Source: Ruminococcus gauvreauii
GTDB taxonomy: Bacteria; Bacillota; Clostridia; Lachnospirales; Lachnospiraceae
Reading direction: 5' to 3'
NCBI RefSeq assembly: GCF_025151995.1
Contig: NZ_CP102290.1
Location: 1,860,001-1,924,000 of the forward strand
Length of the DNA stretch: 64,000 nt
The notes under the pieces: model-generated
What the model was told of the DNA's origin: nothing
The model's input: the letters and a program-made list of their open reading frames with translations, nothing else
Database searches by the model: none
Program-made: the position numbers and the translations under genes
In this document: positions 49,291 to 57,106 of the stretch, piece by piece
How the letters are laid out: every line of letters begins with the position of its first letter
Position numbering within the stretch: the stretch's first letter is position 1

Positions 49291-49316
49291 GCGAAATCGA
49301 GCGAAAGCGAAATCGA
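49291..49316 (+). repeat. Short direct repeats in the 23S trailer
   Basis: GCGAAATCGA occurs at 49291-49300 and 49307-49316, within a GCGA-rich stretch (49280-49318). No gene. It lies between 23S and the right processing arm. Confidence 0.5.
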
Positions 49317-49358
49317 ATGATCCGAAAGAAGACGGTAGAAGCGTGGATGGATGTAATA

Positions 49359-49379
49359 GTGTATGCGGTTTTGAAGGTA
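49359..49379 (+). other. 23S processing stem, right arm
   Basis: Complementary at 19 of 21 positions to 46100-46120 (core AAAACCGCATA with TATGCGGTTTT). It would close a helix around pre-23S rRNA. tRNA-Asp starts 15 nt later. Confidence 0.8.
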
Positions 49380-49394
49380 TATCCTTCTAAGAAA

Positions 49395-49468
49395 GGCCCA
49401 GTGGCTCAGTTGGTTAGAGCGTCGCCCTGTCACGGCGAAGGTCGAGGGTTCGAGTCCCTTCTGGGTCG
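49395..49468 (+). tRNA. tRNA-Asp (GTC anticodon)
   Basis: Acceptor GGCCCAG/CTGGGTC, anticodon loop CTGTCAC, T-arm AGGGTTCGAGTCCCT. First tRNA after the rRNA genes and likely part of that transcript. Confidence 0.96.
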
Positions 49469-49501
49469 TTTATAACTGTAAAGTTATATTAATATTGTGA
49501 T

Positions 49502-49574
49502 GGGATCTTAGCTCAGCTGGGAGAGCATCTGCCTTACAAGCAGAGGGTCATAGGTTCGAGCCCTATAGGTCCCA
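49502..49574 (+). tRNA. tRNA-Val (TAC anticodon)
   Basis: Acceptor GGGATCT/AGGTCCC, D-arm TAGCTCAGCTGGGAGAGC, anticodon loop CTTACAA, T-arm ATAGGTTCGAGCCCTAT. Confidence 0.96.
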
Positions 49575-49599
49575 TTCTTTTTTTAAGATGACTGAATGT

Positions 49600-49672
49600 G
49601 CCGATGTGGCTCAATTGGCAGAGCAGCTGATTTGTAATCAGCAGGTTATCGGTTCGAGTCCGATCATCGGCT
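49600..49672 (+). tRNA. tRNA-Thr (TGT anticodon)
   Basis: Acceptor GCCGATG/CATCGGC, D-arm GGCTCAATTGGCAGAGC, anticodon loop TTTGTAA, T-arm ATCGGTTCGAGTCCGAT. Confidence 0.96.
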
Positions 49673-49702
49673 TTCATTGGAGACAATGAGTAATAATAAT
49701 TT

Positions 49703-49784
49703 GGATGGATTCCCGAGTGGCCAAAGGGGGCAGACTGTAAATCTGTTGGCAACGCCTTCGAAGGTTCGAATCCTTCTCCATCCA
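49703..49784 (+). tRNA. tRNA-Tyr (GTA anticodon)
   Basis: Acceptor GGATGGA/TCCATCC, anticodon loop CTGTAAA, long variable arm (TGGCAACGCC region) as in bacterial class II tRNA-Tyr, and T-arm AAGGTTCGAATCCTT. A degraded copy of its 3' end follows. Confidence 0.95.
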
Positions 49785-49825
49785 CTGTGAGAAAGAAACA
49801 AATCTTTTTGGTTCAAAACCAAAAC

Positions 49826-49849
49826 GGTTCGAATCCTTCTCTATCCACT
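49826..49849 (+). pseudogene. tRNA-Tyr 3'-end fragment
   Basis: This 24-nt stretch differs at one base from the 3' end of tRNA-Tyr plus its downstream CACT. The body of a tRNA is missing; instead a hairpin (TTTTGGTT/AACCAAAA) lies just upstream at about 49806-49824. It looks like the remnant of a duplicated tRNA-Tyr. The 49850-49940 gap has nothing else recognisable. Confidence 0.65.
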
Positions 49850-49940
49850 CATCGAAAGCAACTTAGTGAATGCAAGCCATCAGGCGCCGCATGAACTTAG
49901 TGCGAATTTAGTTGAGTGAACATACAAGTTTATATATTAT

Positions 49941-50014
<74 letters not shown>

Positions 50015-50059
50015 TTGTTGTTTGATTCACCAAACAAAATAATTTTATATTATGTACAT

Positions 50060-50132
<73 letters not shown>

Positions 50133-50157
50133 TTACCTGACTTATGACAGGTAAAAT

Positions 50158-50230
50158 GGGATATTAGCTCAGTTGGTAGAGCACTTGACTTTTAATCAAG
50201 TTGTCCGGGGTTCGAATCCCCGATGTCTCA
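50158..50230 (+). tRNA. tRNA-Lys (TTT anticodon)
   Basis: Acceptor GGGATAT/ATGTCTC (with G-T pairs), D-arm TAGCTCAGTTGGTAGAGC, anticodon loop CTTTTAA, T-arm GGGGTTCGAATCCCC. Last tRNA of the cluster. Confidence 0.95.
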
Positions 50231-50235
50231 TAATC

Positions 50236-50286
50236 TTTAAAAGTCTGGAAAACTTTGTAATTTGCTTAGTTTTCAGGCTTTTTTGC
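50236..50286 (+). terminator. Terminator of the rRNA-tRNA operon
   Basis: AAAGTCTGGAAAACT pairs imperfectly with AGTTTTCAGGCTTTT, followed by TTTTTTG. It closes the rRNA/tRNA transcript. Confidence 0.85.
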
Positions 50287-50342
50287 ATTTAAAGATAATT
50301 GCAGGGATAAATAATAGAGAATCTGCAGTAAATTAAACAAAA

Positions 50343-50402
50343 ATAACAATGTAAGCTGTAATTAGTATACTCTCAGGGTATGATGTTTGCTTACATTGTT
50401 AT
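50343..50402 (-). terminator. Long-loop terminator after the tocopherol-cyclase-like gene
   Basis: ATAACAATGTAAGC (50343-50356) and GCTTACATTGTTAT (50389-50402) are perfect reverse complements with a 32-nt loop containing a smaller ATAC/GTAT stem. On the minus strand the stem is followed by TTTTTGTTT, placed 18 nt after the gene stop. Confidence 0.7.
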
Positions 50403-50419
50403 AAATGAATATGTTAATT

Positions 50420-51295
50420 CTATGCATGATAAATATCAGCTTCAAAGCTGGCATTTGGGCAGACGGCCTCATACAGGACTTTTCCGTGTCTGGTAAAGCG
50501 ATATTTTACAGTACATGCCAGACTTTCATGGATGGTGCGGTTCATTTTTCCCTGTACAGGAGCCTGCAGGGAATGATGGGTTCCTTTGATAAGCTGCACC
50601 GATAAGACACTGTCCTTTTGCCTCACAATGATTTTCTTTTTGTCTGCATAAATTACTTTTGCTCCCAGGTAAGTTGCGATCCGGTATTCCCTGCCATCCA
50701 GCCATACGATTCCTATACAACCGCAGAAGTTTAACTTTAAGATCGGAATGCTGGCAGCAGCCAGCATAATACAGGTATTTGCATCATTATACTGTGTCCA
50801 TAGATATTTGTCTGGAAAAGAATGCCCTCTGTCTCCTTCAATGTAACCTGTTCCATTATGAAACAAAAACTCTTCTCCATCTAATACCAGTTTTCCATTA
50901 ACCCGGTGATTCAGGCTGAAAATGCTGTGCCTGCACTGCATTCCGGGAAGAAAACAGAAAGGTCCCATAATACTATAGGCGGGTTTTATTACGGAATGAT
51001 AGCGCAGCTTTCCAGAGATATTTACACCCTGCTCCTGTATGGATAGACGGCAGCCTCTGTCTGAAAAAATACAGTTGCCCATGCGGACGTAAAAATGATT
51101 TCGCTTCACATCGACCGTTACGGAAGAAAATGTAACAACCAGGGAGCGATCTTCTGTAATAATCTGAAGCCTGGCGGATATTTGTCTGTCAGCATCTGCA
51201 TGAAAGGACGGGATCAGTGCAATGGATTTACTTTCTGTCTGTTGCTTCAGGTACCATCCTTCAAAATAAGAACGTTTTCTAATGATATGATACAT
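50420..51295 (-). CDS. Tocopherol cyclase-like protein
   Basis: A 291-residue protein with the tocopherol-cyclase-family pattern: an N-terminal RSYFEGWYLKQQ motif, a central MGPFCFLPGMQCRHSI and the signature GYIEGDRGHSFPDKYLWTQYN. There is no signal peptide. Bacterial members form a lipocalin-like beta barrel and are common in Firmicutes that make no tocopherol, so the activity is unknown. ATG 51295 follows GGGAGG. It looks monocistronic. Confidence 0.82.
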   Translation of the reverse strand: MYHIIRKRSYFEGWYLKQQTESKSIALIPSFHADADRQISARLQIITEDRSLVVTFSSVTVDVKRNHFYVRMGNCIFSDRGCRLSIQEQGVNISGKLRYHSVIKPAYSIMGPFCFLPGMQCRHSIFSLNHRVNGKLVLDGEEFLFHNGTGYIEGDRGHSFPDKYLWTQYNDANTCIMLAAASIPILKLNFCGCIGIVWLDGREYRIATYLGAKVIYADKKKIIVRQKDSVLSVQLIKGTHHSLQAPVQGKMNRTIHESLACTVKYRFTRHGKVLYEAVCPNASFEADIYHA

Positions 51296-51365
51296 AGTTA
51301 CCTCCCATGGCGCAGCAGTAATTTCTGTATTGTTAAGTATTACCGTTTTTATAAATAATATAACG

Positions 51366-51411
51366 GAAAGAAGCCTTGAACATCGGAAGGTTGATGTTTA
51401 AGGCTTCTTTC
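51366..51411 (-). terminator. Terminator after the ABC ATPase gene
   Basis: A 19-bp stem with minor mismatches (GAAAGAAGCCTT with AAGGCTTCTTTC, extended by AACATC/GATGTT) and an 8-nt loop, starting 4 nt past the ATPase stop. Confidence 0.85.
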
Positions 51412-51414
51412 AGA

Positions 51415-52527
51415 TCAGGTGTTAATGATTAATTCTGTATCCTTATCAAAGAAATGTGCTTTTTCCATATCAAATATAACTGTGACAGAATCCCCTGCTT
51501 TAAGATCTGAGCGGGGGTTCACACGTGCTGTAACCTGAATTCCATTAATATCAAAATAGAGGTACACTTCAGCACCCAAAAGTTCAGATACCTTAACGGT
51601 AGATTCTATCGCATTTTGCGGAGCAGTATCCATAAAAATCTGAGAATCATGGATATTTTCCGGACGAATGCCCAGTGTAACTGTTTTTCCAATATACCCG
51701 CTGTCTGTCAGAGCTTTTGCTCTTGATGGGGGGATCAGCAGTTTTCGGTCGCCAATTGTGATATAAATATCCGAATGCTCCTTGGAGATGACTCCGTCCA
51801 GAAAATTCATCTGTGGAGACCCTATGAATCCTGCCACGAATTTATTACACGGGTGAGCGTACAACTCTTTTGGAGAATCCACCTGCTGGATCACACCGTC
51901 TTTCATCACAACGATCCTGGTACCAAGAGTCATGGCTTCTGTCTGGTCATGTGTGACATAGATGATGGTGGAACCCAGTTTCTGATGGAGTTTTGAAATC
52001 TCAATACGCATCTGAACTCTCAGCTTGGCATCCAGATTGGAGAGTGGTTCATCCATAAGGAAGACCTTGGGATTTCTGACAATTGCCCGTCCCATCGCAA
52101 CGCGCTGGCGTTGTCCGCCGGAGAGAGCTTTTGGCTTTCGCTTCAGCAGATCTTCAAGATCAAGGATACGGGCAGCTTCCAGAACCATTTCTCTAATCTG
52201 ATCTTTAGGGACTTTGCGCATCTTTAGACCAAATGCCATATTATCATATACGGTCATATGCGGATAGAGTGCATAGTTCTGAAAGACCATTGCGATGTCT
52301 CTGTCTTTGGGTTCTACATTATTGACGAGTTGTTCATCGATTTTCAGTTCACCGGATGAAATATCTTCGAGTCCGGCGATCATTCGCAGTGTAGTTGATT
52401 TTCCGCATCCGGATGGTCCCACGAAAATAATAAACTCTTTATCTTTAATTTCCAGATTAAAATCTTTTACCGCTTCAAATCCATTGGGGTATGTTTTGTT
52501 CATGTGTGTTAATGACAGGCTTGCCAT
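51415..52527 (-). CDS. CUT1-type sugar ABC importer ATPase (MsmX/UgpC-like)
   Basis: A 370-residue ATPase. Walker A GPSGCGKSTT, Q-loop VFQNYALYPHMTV, signature LSGGQRQRVAMGRAI, Walker B FLMDEPLSNLDAK and switch His in YVTHDQTEAM. The C-terminal TOBE/OB domain is that of carbohydrate importers. ATG 52527 has GGAGG 8 nt upstream; the longer ORF start lacks conservation. It is divergent from the CUT1 binding-protein gene and probably energises those permeases, and perhaps others, as MsmX does. Confidence 0.94.
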   Translation of the reverse strand: MASLSLTHMNKTYPNGFEAVKDFNLEIKDKEFIIFVGPSGCGKSTTLRMIAGLEDISSGELKIDEQLVNNVEPKDRDIAMVFQNYALYPHMTVYDNMAFGLKMRKVPKDQIREMVLEAARILDLEDLLKRKPKALSGGQRQRVAMGRAIVRNPKVFLMDEPLSNLDAKLRVQMRIEISKLHQKLGSTIIYVTHDQTEAMTLGTRIVVMKDGVIQQVDSPKELYAHPCNKFVAGFIGSPQMNFLDGVISKEHSDIYITIGDRKLLIPPSRAKALTDSGYIGKTVTLGIRPENIHDSQIFMDTAPQNAIESTVKVSELLGAEVYLYFDINGIQVTARVNPRSDLKAGDSVTVIFDMEKAHFFDKDTELIINT

Positions 52528-52636
52528 ATGTTTTTCCTCCGTTTCCGTGATCAGTGATATCTTCTTATATAGTATAAAAAATACCATTCACCATGAACAT
52601 ATAAAAATCAGTCAAGCTTTCTTGAAATATTTGACC

Positions 52637-52665
52637 TTGTACACAAGAAGACAAAATATTATATT
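52637..52665 (+). promoter_or_regulatory. Possible promoter of the CUT1 operon
   Basis: TTGTAC (52637-52642), 17-bp spacer, TATATT (52660-52665), 108 bp before the binding-protein start. It is imperfect, as for an activated promoter; the YesN protein encoded downstream is a candidate activator. Confidence 0.45.
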
Positions 52666-52772
52666 GGACATATCATTTATCTTAATTGGAAATCTGAATG
52701 GATGGTGGTAATCTATACCCATCAAAACACATAGCAAGCAGTGCTGCACAAAAATGATGAAGGAGAAAGAAC

Positions 52773-54131
52773 ATGCGAAAAGCTAATAAGTGGATTGGAT
52801 TGACAATGGCGGTTGTTCTGGCAGGCGGGATGCTTTCCGGATGCGGGAGCAGCGGCAAAACAGAGGATAAGACATCAGAGGGCCAGGAGTCTTCACAGGC
52901 GCAGGAGGGCAGCGATGAGGATAAGGTCATCACTTTCTGGCATATCGGAACGGATGAACCGGATATCTCTCTGTATGAGGATGCTACAGAGGCATTTAAT
53001 GAAAACACAAAATCAGGTTACAGGATTGAGAATGTAGCCATGGAAGCAGATGCATATAAAGAGAAACTGCTGATTGCCATGAGTTCAGGAGAATGCCCGG
53101 ACATCTATACGAACTGGTCCGGCGGCCCGATGAATGAATATGTGGAAGCAGGATTTGCACAGCCGCTGGATGAACTGTATGAAAAAGCTCCCTGGAAAGA
53201 TAAAATTCTGGATGCCACGATCGCACAGGGAAAATACAATGACAAATTGTATGGAGTTGGTATGATCAACGTTTCTGTGTCTGGGATTTACTATAATAAA
53301 GATATCTTTGCACAGTATAATCTGGAAGTGCCAAAGACAGTGTCTGAATTAGAGAAGGTATGTGATACTCTGGTAGAAAACGGAAAGATTCCGTTTGCAC
53401 TGGCGAATGCTCCTAAATGGACAGGTTCCATGTACTTCATGAACCTGGCAACAAGAAAAGGCGGGCTGGAACCGTTCAGTGCTGCAGTTGACGGAAGCGG
53501 CAGCTTTGAAGATGAGAGTTTTATCTATGCTGGAGAAAAAATCCAGGAATGGGTACAAAACGGATATTTTCCGGAAGGTGTTAACAGCTTAAGCGAGGGT
53601 GACGGACAGTCAAAACAGCTGTTCTATTCTGAAGAAGCAGCAATGAAAATGATTGGTTCCTGGGAGTCTGGAACTTATAAAGCGGACAGCGAAGAGTTCT
53701 ATAACAAACTGGGTTGGTTCCCATTCCCGGCAGTTGATGATTCTGATGCAGATGCATCGATTCAGATCGGAACTATGGGAGATCAGTTCCTCAGCTTTAA
53801 CTGTGAGGGAGAAAAACTGGAAGCAGCGTTTGAATTGTTAAACTACTATTTTGAGGACGATTATACACAGAAGATGGTAGATGCAGGAAAGATTGCACCG
53901 GTTAAAGGTGTTGACGCTTTAATTGAAGGTGAACTGGAAAAAGAAATTGTGACGAAGATAGAGGCGGCGTCTGCAACACAGCTCTGGTATGATCAGTACC
54001 TGCCGCCGGCAGTGTCAACAGTGCATCTGGATACCTGTCAGGAATTATTTGGTCTGACGATGACACCGGAGGAAGCAGCAAAACAGCTTCAGGCAGCAAT
54101 GGAAGAGTATAACAACGAAAAATCTGAATAA
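52773..54131 (+). CDS. CUT1-type sugar-binding lipoprotein
   Basis: A 452-residue extracellular solute-binding protein (family 1). The signal peptide has lipobox LSGC (Cys24) and an acidic Ser/Gln/Glu tether follows. The mature part starts ITFWHIGTDEPDISLYEDA, with CPDIYTNWSGGPMNEYVEAG and FPAVDDSDADASIQIG as typical segments. GAAGGAG precedes ATG 52773. It is the first gene of an operon with a URO-D-like protein and two permeases. The ligand, probably an oligosaccharide, is unknown. Confidence 0.94.
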   Translation: MRKANKWIGLTMAVVLAGGMLSGCGSSGKTEDKTSEGQESSQAQEGSDEDKVITFWHIGTDEPDISLYEDATEAFNENTKSGYRIENVAMEADAYKEKLLIAMSSGECPDIYTNWSGGPMNEYVEAGFAQPLDELYEKAPWKDKILDATIAQGKYNDKLYGVGMINVSVSGIYYNKDIFAQYNLEVPKTVSELEKVCDTLVENGKIPFALANAPKWTGSMYFMNLATRKGGLEPFSAAVDGSGSFEDESFIYAGEKIQEWVQNGYFPEGVNSLSEGDGQSKQLFYSEEAAMKMIGSWESGTYKADSEEFYNKLGWFPFPAVDDSDADASIQIGTMGDQFLSFNCEGEKLEAAFELLNYYFEDDYTQKMVDAGKIAPVKGVDALIEGELEKEIVTKIEAASATQLWYDQYLPPAVSTVHLDTCQELFGLTMTPEEAAKQLQAAMEEYNNEKSE

Positions 54132-54188
54132 ACAGAAATGGAGGCTGCTGCTGCAACATTAGCAGCCTCTGTCTGTGAGGAGAGCAGT

Positions 54189-55265
54189 ATGTTGGATATT
54201 GAAAAGTTTGAAAAAATACAGAAACGTTTTACGGCACTCTGGGATGGTGAGATCATGGACAGATGCTGCATCAGCGCATTTGCCTTTGACGACGAGACTA
54301 ACGCTGAATTTTATACACCGTCAGATGAGAGCATGGACCGAAAATATTTTCTGACGGATCCTGAGATGATCCGGAAACGTCATATGAAAAAGTTTGCCAA
54401 TACATATTTTGCCGGTGATGCGTTTCCTCTGGTAAACCTGAATATGGGACCCTCCGGTCATGCAGCATTTGTGAAGGGTGTGGAGGTTGATTATACAGAT
54501 ACGATGTGGTACCACCCAATCATGGAAGATGAACTGGATCCGGAAAAAATTGTGTTGGATCCGGACAGTTATCTGTACCGGCAGACCTTTGATGCGGCAA
54601 AATATCTATGTGAAGAGGCAGAGGGAGAATATCTGGTATCCATGCCGGATATCAGCGGAAATATCGATGTGCTCGGAAGTCTCCGTACAGCAACCAGTAC
54701 ACTGCTTGATATGATTTCTGATGAAGAGAAGGTCATTGCATGTCTGCGGCGCATTCAGACGATCTGGGAAGAAAGTACATTAAAAATATATGATTATCTG
54801 AAAGACTATAATTTTGGGGGCAGCAGCATCGGATGGCTGAATACCTGGGCTCCCGGATTTCATAACCAGATGCAGGCTGATATGTCCGTGATGTTCTCAA
54901 ATGAATATTATGAGACATTCATTCGTGAAGAGCTGGAAAAACAATCTTCCTTTGTAGATTATGCGTTGTACCACTTTGATGGTGTAGAACAGATCCGTCA
55001 TCTGGATACGCTGCTTTCACTGGACAGACTTCGGATGATTCAGTGGACAAGTGTTGTCGGACAGCCGTCACCGCTCAACTATATAACTGTACTGCGGAGA
55101 ATCCAGGAGGCTGGATGTGGTCTGCTCTTGCAGCTGAAACCTGAAGAAGTGAAGCCGATGCTTGAAAATCTTTCGTCAAAAGGTCTGTTTATCACAGTTA
55201 ATACAAAAGATAAAGATGAAGCAGACGAGATGATAAAGCTGGCCGAACGGCTGACCAGAGAATAA
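54189..55265 (+). CDS. URO-D-like (uroporphyrinogen decarboxylase superfamily) protein
   Basis: A 358-residue cytoplasmic protein related to the URO-D/MtaA/CmuA superfamily: a predicted TIM barrel with MPDISGNIDVLGSLR, a central FGGSSIGWLNTWAPGFHNQ and a C-terminal SPLNYITVLRRIQEAGCGLLL. True heme-pathway HemE residues are not evident, and relatives include corrinoid methyltransferases. ATG 54189 follows GAGGAG; the longer ORF start at 54138 has a low-complexity Ala-rich tail. It lies between binding-protein and permease genes, so it may act on the imported substrate; this is inference. Confidence 0.75.
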   Translation: MLDIEKFEKIQKRFTALWDGEIMDRCCISAFAFDDETNAEFYTPSDESMDRKYFLTDPEMIRKRHMKKFANTYFAGDAFPLVNLNMGPSGHAAFVKGVEVDYTDTMWYHPIMEDELDPEKIVLDPDSYLYRQTFDAAKYLCEEAEGEYLVSMPDISGNIDVLGSLRTATSTLLDMISDEEKVIACLRRIQTIWEESTLKIYDYLKDYNFGGSSIGWLNTWAPGFHNQMQADMSVMFSNEYYETFIREELEKQSSFVDYALYHFDGVEQIRHLDTLLSLDRLRMIQWTSVVGQPSPLNYITVLRRIQEAGCGLLLQLKPEEVKPMLENLSSKGLFITVNTKDKDEADEMIKLAERLTRE

Positions 55266-55278
55266 AGAAGGTAATCTT

Positions 55279-56181
55279 ATGAATGAAAAAAAGCAACGCA
55301 GCCTTGCAAAAAGCAGGCAAAGAGAAACTGTGCGGGTCGCAGCCATATTCCTGATCCCGGTGTTTCTGATTCTGACAATTTTTATCTTTTACCCTGTAAT
55401 CGATACTTTTATTACCAGTTTTTATAAATGGAACGGCATATCTGCTGAAAAAACGTTTATTCAGTTTGACAACTGGAAGAAGCTGATTACTGATGCCAGC
55501 TTCTGGAAAGCATTCTCCAATAACGTAATCCTGGTGGTTTTCGCCATTATCCTGCAGCTGCCGATTTCTCTTGCGCTGGCAACTTTCCTGAATTTTGTAG
55601 GAAAAAAAGGAAATGTATTTAAGATCATATGGTTTATCCCGATGTTAATGTCGTCTGTGGCGGTAGGTTTTTTGTTTAACTATATACTGGCTACAAACGG
55701 CGGGGTGATCAGTACGATCTCTCAGGCTCTGGGAGGGGGAAACATCGATCTGCTGGGGCATCCGAAAAGAGCGCTGTTTGCGGTCATGGGTGTTATCAGC
55801 TGGCAGAGTGTTCCATTTTATATGGTGTTTTTCCTGGCATCCTTTTCCGGCATTTCCACAGAGGTGTTTGAGGCTGCCAGAATTGACGGTGCCACCAGAG
55901 GCCAGTATTTCTGGAGAATTGCACTGCCGCTTCTGAAGCCTTCGATCAGCAAGGCGTCCGTGCTGGCACTGGTCGGATCACTGAAGTATTTTGATCTGAT
56001 CTATGTTATGACAAACGGGGGTCCGGGAACTGCTACGGAGTTGATGGCTACATATATGTATAAGAATTCTTTTGTAAAATATAATATGGGCTATGGTTCC
56101 ACAATTGCAGCGGGTATGTTTCTGCTGATCACGGTATTTTCGATCATCACGATGAAACTGACTGCACGAAAGGAGGATTGA
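55279..56181 (+). CDS. CUT1-type sugar ABC permease (MalF-like)
   Basis: A 300-residue membrane permease with six helices and the cytoplasmic EAA loop EAARIDGATRGQYFWRIALP, which contacts the ATPase. It follows the URO-D-like gene by 13 bp and its stop is 2 bp before the next permease start. Confidence 0.95.
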   Translation: MNEKKQRSLAKSRQRETVRVAAIFLIPVFLILTIFIFYPVIDTFITSFYKWNGISAEKTFIQFDNWKKLITDASFWKAFSNNVILVVFAIILQLPISLALATFLNFVGKKGNVFKIIWFIPMLMSSVAVGFLFNYILATNGGVISTISQALGGGNIDLLGHPKRALFAVMGVISWQSVPFYMVFFLASFSGISTEVFEAARIDGATRGQYFWRIALPLLKPSISKASVLALVGSLKYFDLIYVMTNGGPGTATELMATYMYKNSFVKYNMGYGSTIAAGMFLLITVFSIITMKLTARKED

Positions 56182-56183
56182 CG

Positions 56184-57032
56184 ATGGATCAGTATAAGAA
56201 AGCAAAGGGTAAGAAGATTGCATCATGGGGGATTGCCAGTGTTCTTGCGGTGATCTGGCTGGTGATCGCGATTGTTCCGTTTATCTACATGGTCATCAAC
56301 TCTTTTAAGGACAGGTTCGAGATTCTTTCAAGCGGTGTATTTACACTGCCTGAGTCCTGGTATCCCGCAAATTATATGGAAATTCTGAGCGGCGGTTTCT
56401 GGAAATACTTCCTGAACAGTGTCATTGTACTGCTGGTTTCTCTGGTGGTCCTGCTGGCGCTGTCGGCAGCGGCATCTTATCCGCTCTCCAGATTCCGGTT
56501 CCGTTTTTCCGGAATTCTGTTTGCAGTCATTGTGGCATGTATGTCTATTCCGATACATATCACATTGATTCCGGTATTTAAAATGACGACAAATATCGGT
56601 CTGTACGATACGATATGGGCGCTGATAGGGCCGTATGTGGCGTTCGGTCTTCCGATTTCCGTATTTATCCTGACGGGTTTTATGAAGGAAATTCCAAGGG
56701 AAATGGAGGAGGCCGCAATGATAGACGGCTGCAGTAAAATACAGATATTTTTCCGCATCATGCTGCCGATGTGCAAGCCAGGTCTTGCGACACTGGCGAT
56801 CTATAACGGTGTCAACATATGGAATGAATTTTCATTTGCATATACGCTGACACAGGAAAAGATCAATCGGACTCTGCCTCTTTCCATCTGGGAGTTTAAG
56901 GGGCAGTACACGATGAATACTCCGATGATACTGGCAGTGCTGACACTGACGGTGGTTCCAATGATTATTCTGTTCATCTTTACAAAGGACAAACTGATCG
57001 AAGGAATGGCAGCAGGAGCTGTGAAGGGATAA
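56184..57032 (+). CDS. CUT1-type sugar ABC permease (MalG-like)
   Basis: A 282-residue second permease with six helices and the EAA loop EEAAMIDGCSKIQIFFRIMLP. ATG 56184 has AGGAGG 7 nt upstream, within the end of the previous gene. With the MalF-like protein it forms the importer channel. Confidence 0.95.
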   Translation: MDQYKKAKGKKIASWGIASVLAVIWLVIAIVPFIYMVINSFKDRFEILSSGVFTLPESWYPANYMEILSGGFWKYFLNSVIVLLVSLVVLLALSAAASYPLSRFRFRFSGILFAVIVACMSIPIHITLIPVFKMTTNIGLYDTIWALIGPYVAFGLPISVFILTGFMKEIPREMEEAAMIDGCSKIQIFFRIMLPMCKPGLATLAIYNGVNIWNEFSFAYTLTQEKINRTLPLSIWEFKGQYTMNTPMILAVLTLTVVPMIILFIFTKDKLIEGMAAGAVKG

Positions 57033-57060
57033 GAATCACGTAGTTTTACCGCTGAATCCT

Positions 57061-57069
57061 TGGTATAAT
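57061..57069 (+). promoter_or_regulatory. Extended -10 promoter before the YesM gene
   Basis: TGGTATAAT carries a perfect -10 with the TG extension; no convincing -35 is seen. It would allow the two-component genes to be made independently of the transport operon. Confidence 0.6.
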
Positions 57070-57106
57070 GAAAAATAAATCTAGATACAACAGGAGGGTC
57101 CCCGTG

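Noticed and set aside
49785..49852. A complete extra tRNA after tRNA-Tyr
   Set aside because: Only the T-arm/acceptor 3' part resembles a tRNA. D-arm, anticodon arm and a matching 5' acceptor strand are missing.
54138..54188. Longer N-terminus for the URO-D-like protein
   Set aside because: The added 17 residues are Ala-rich, lie before the GAGGAG ribosome site and have no family match.
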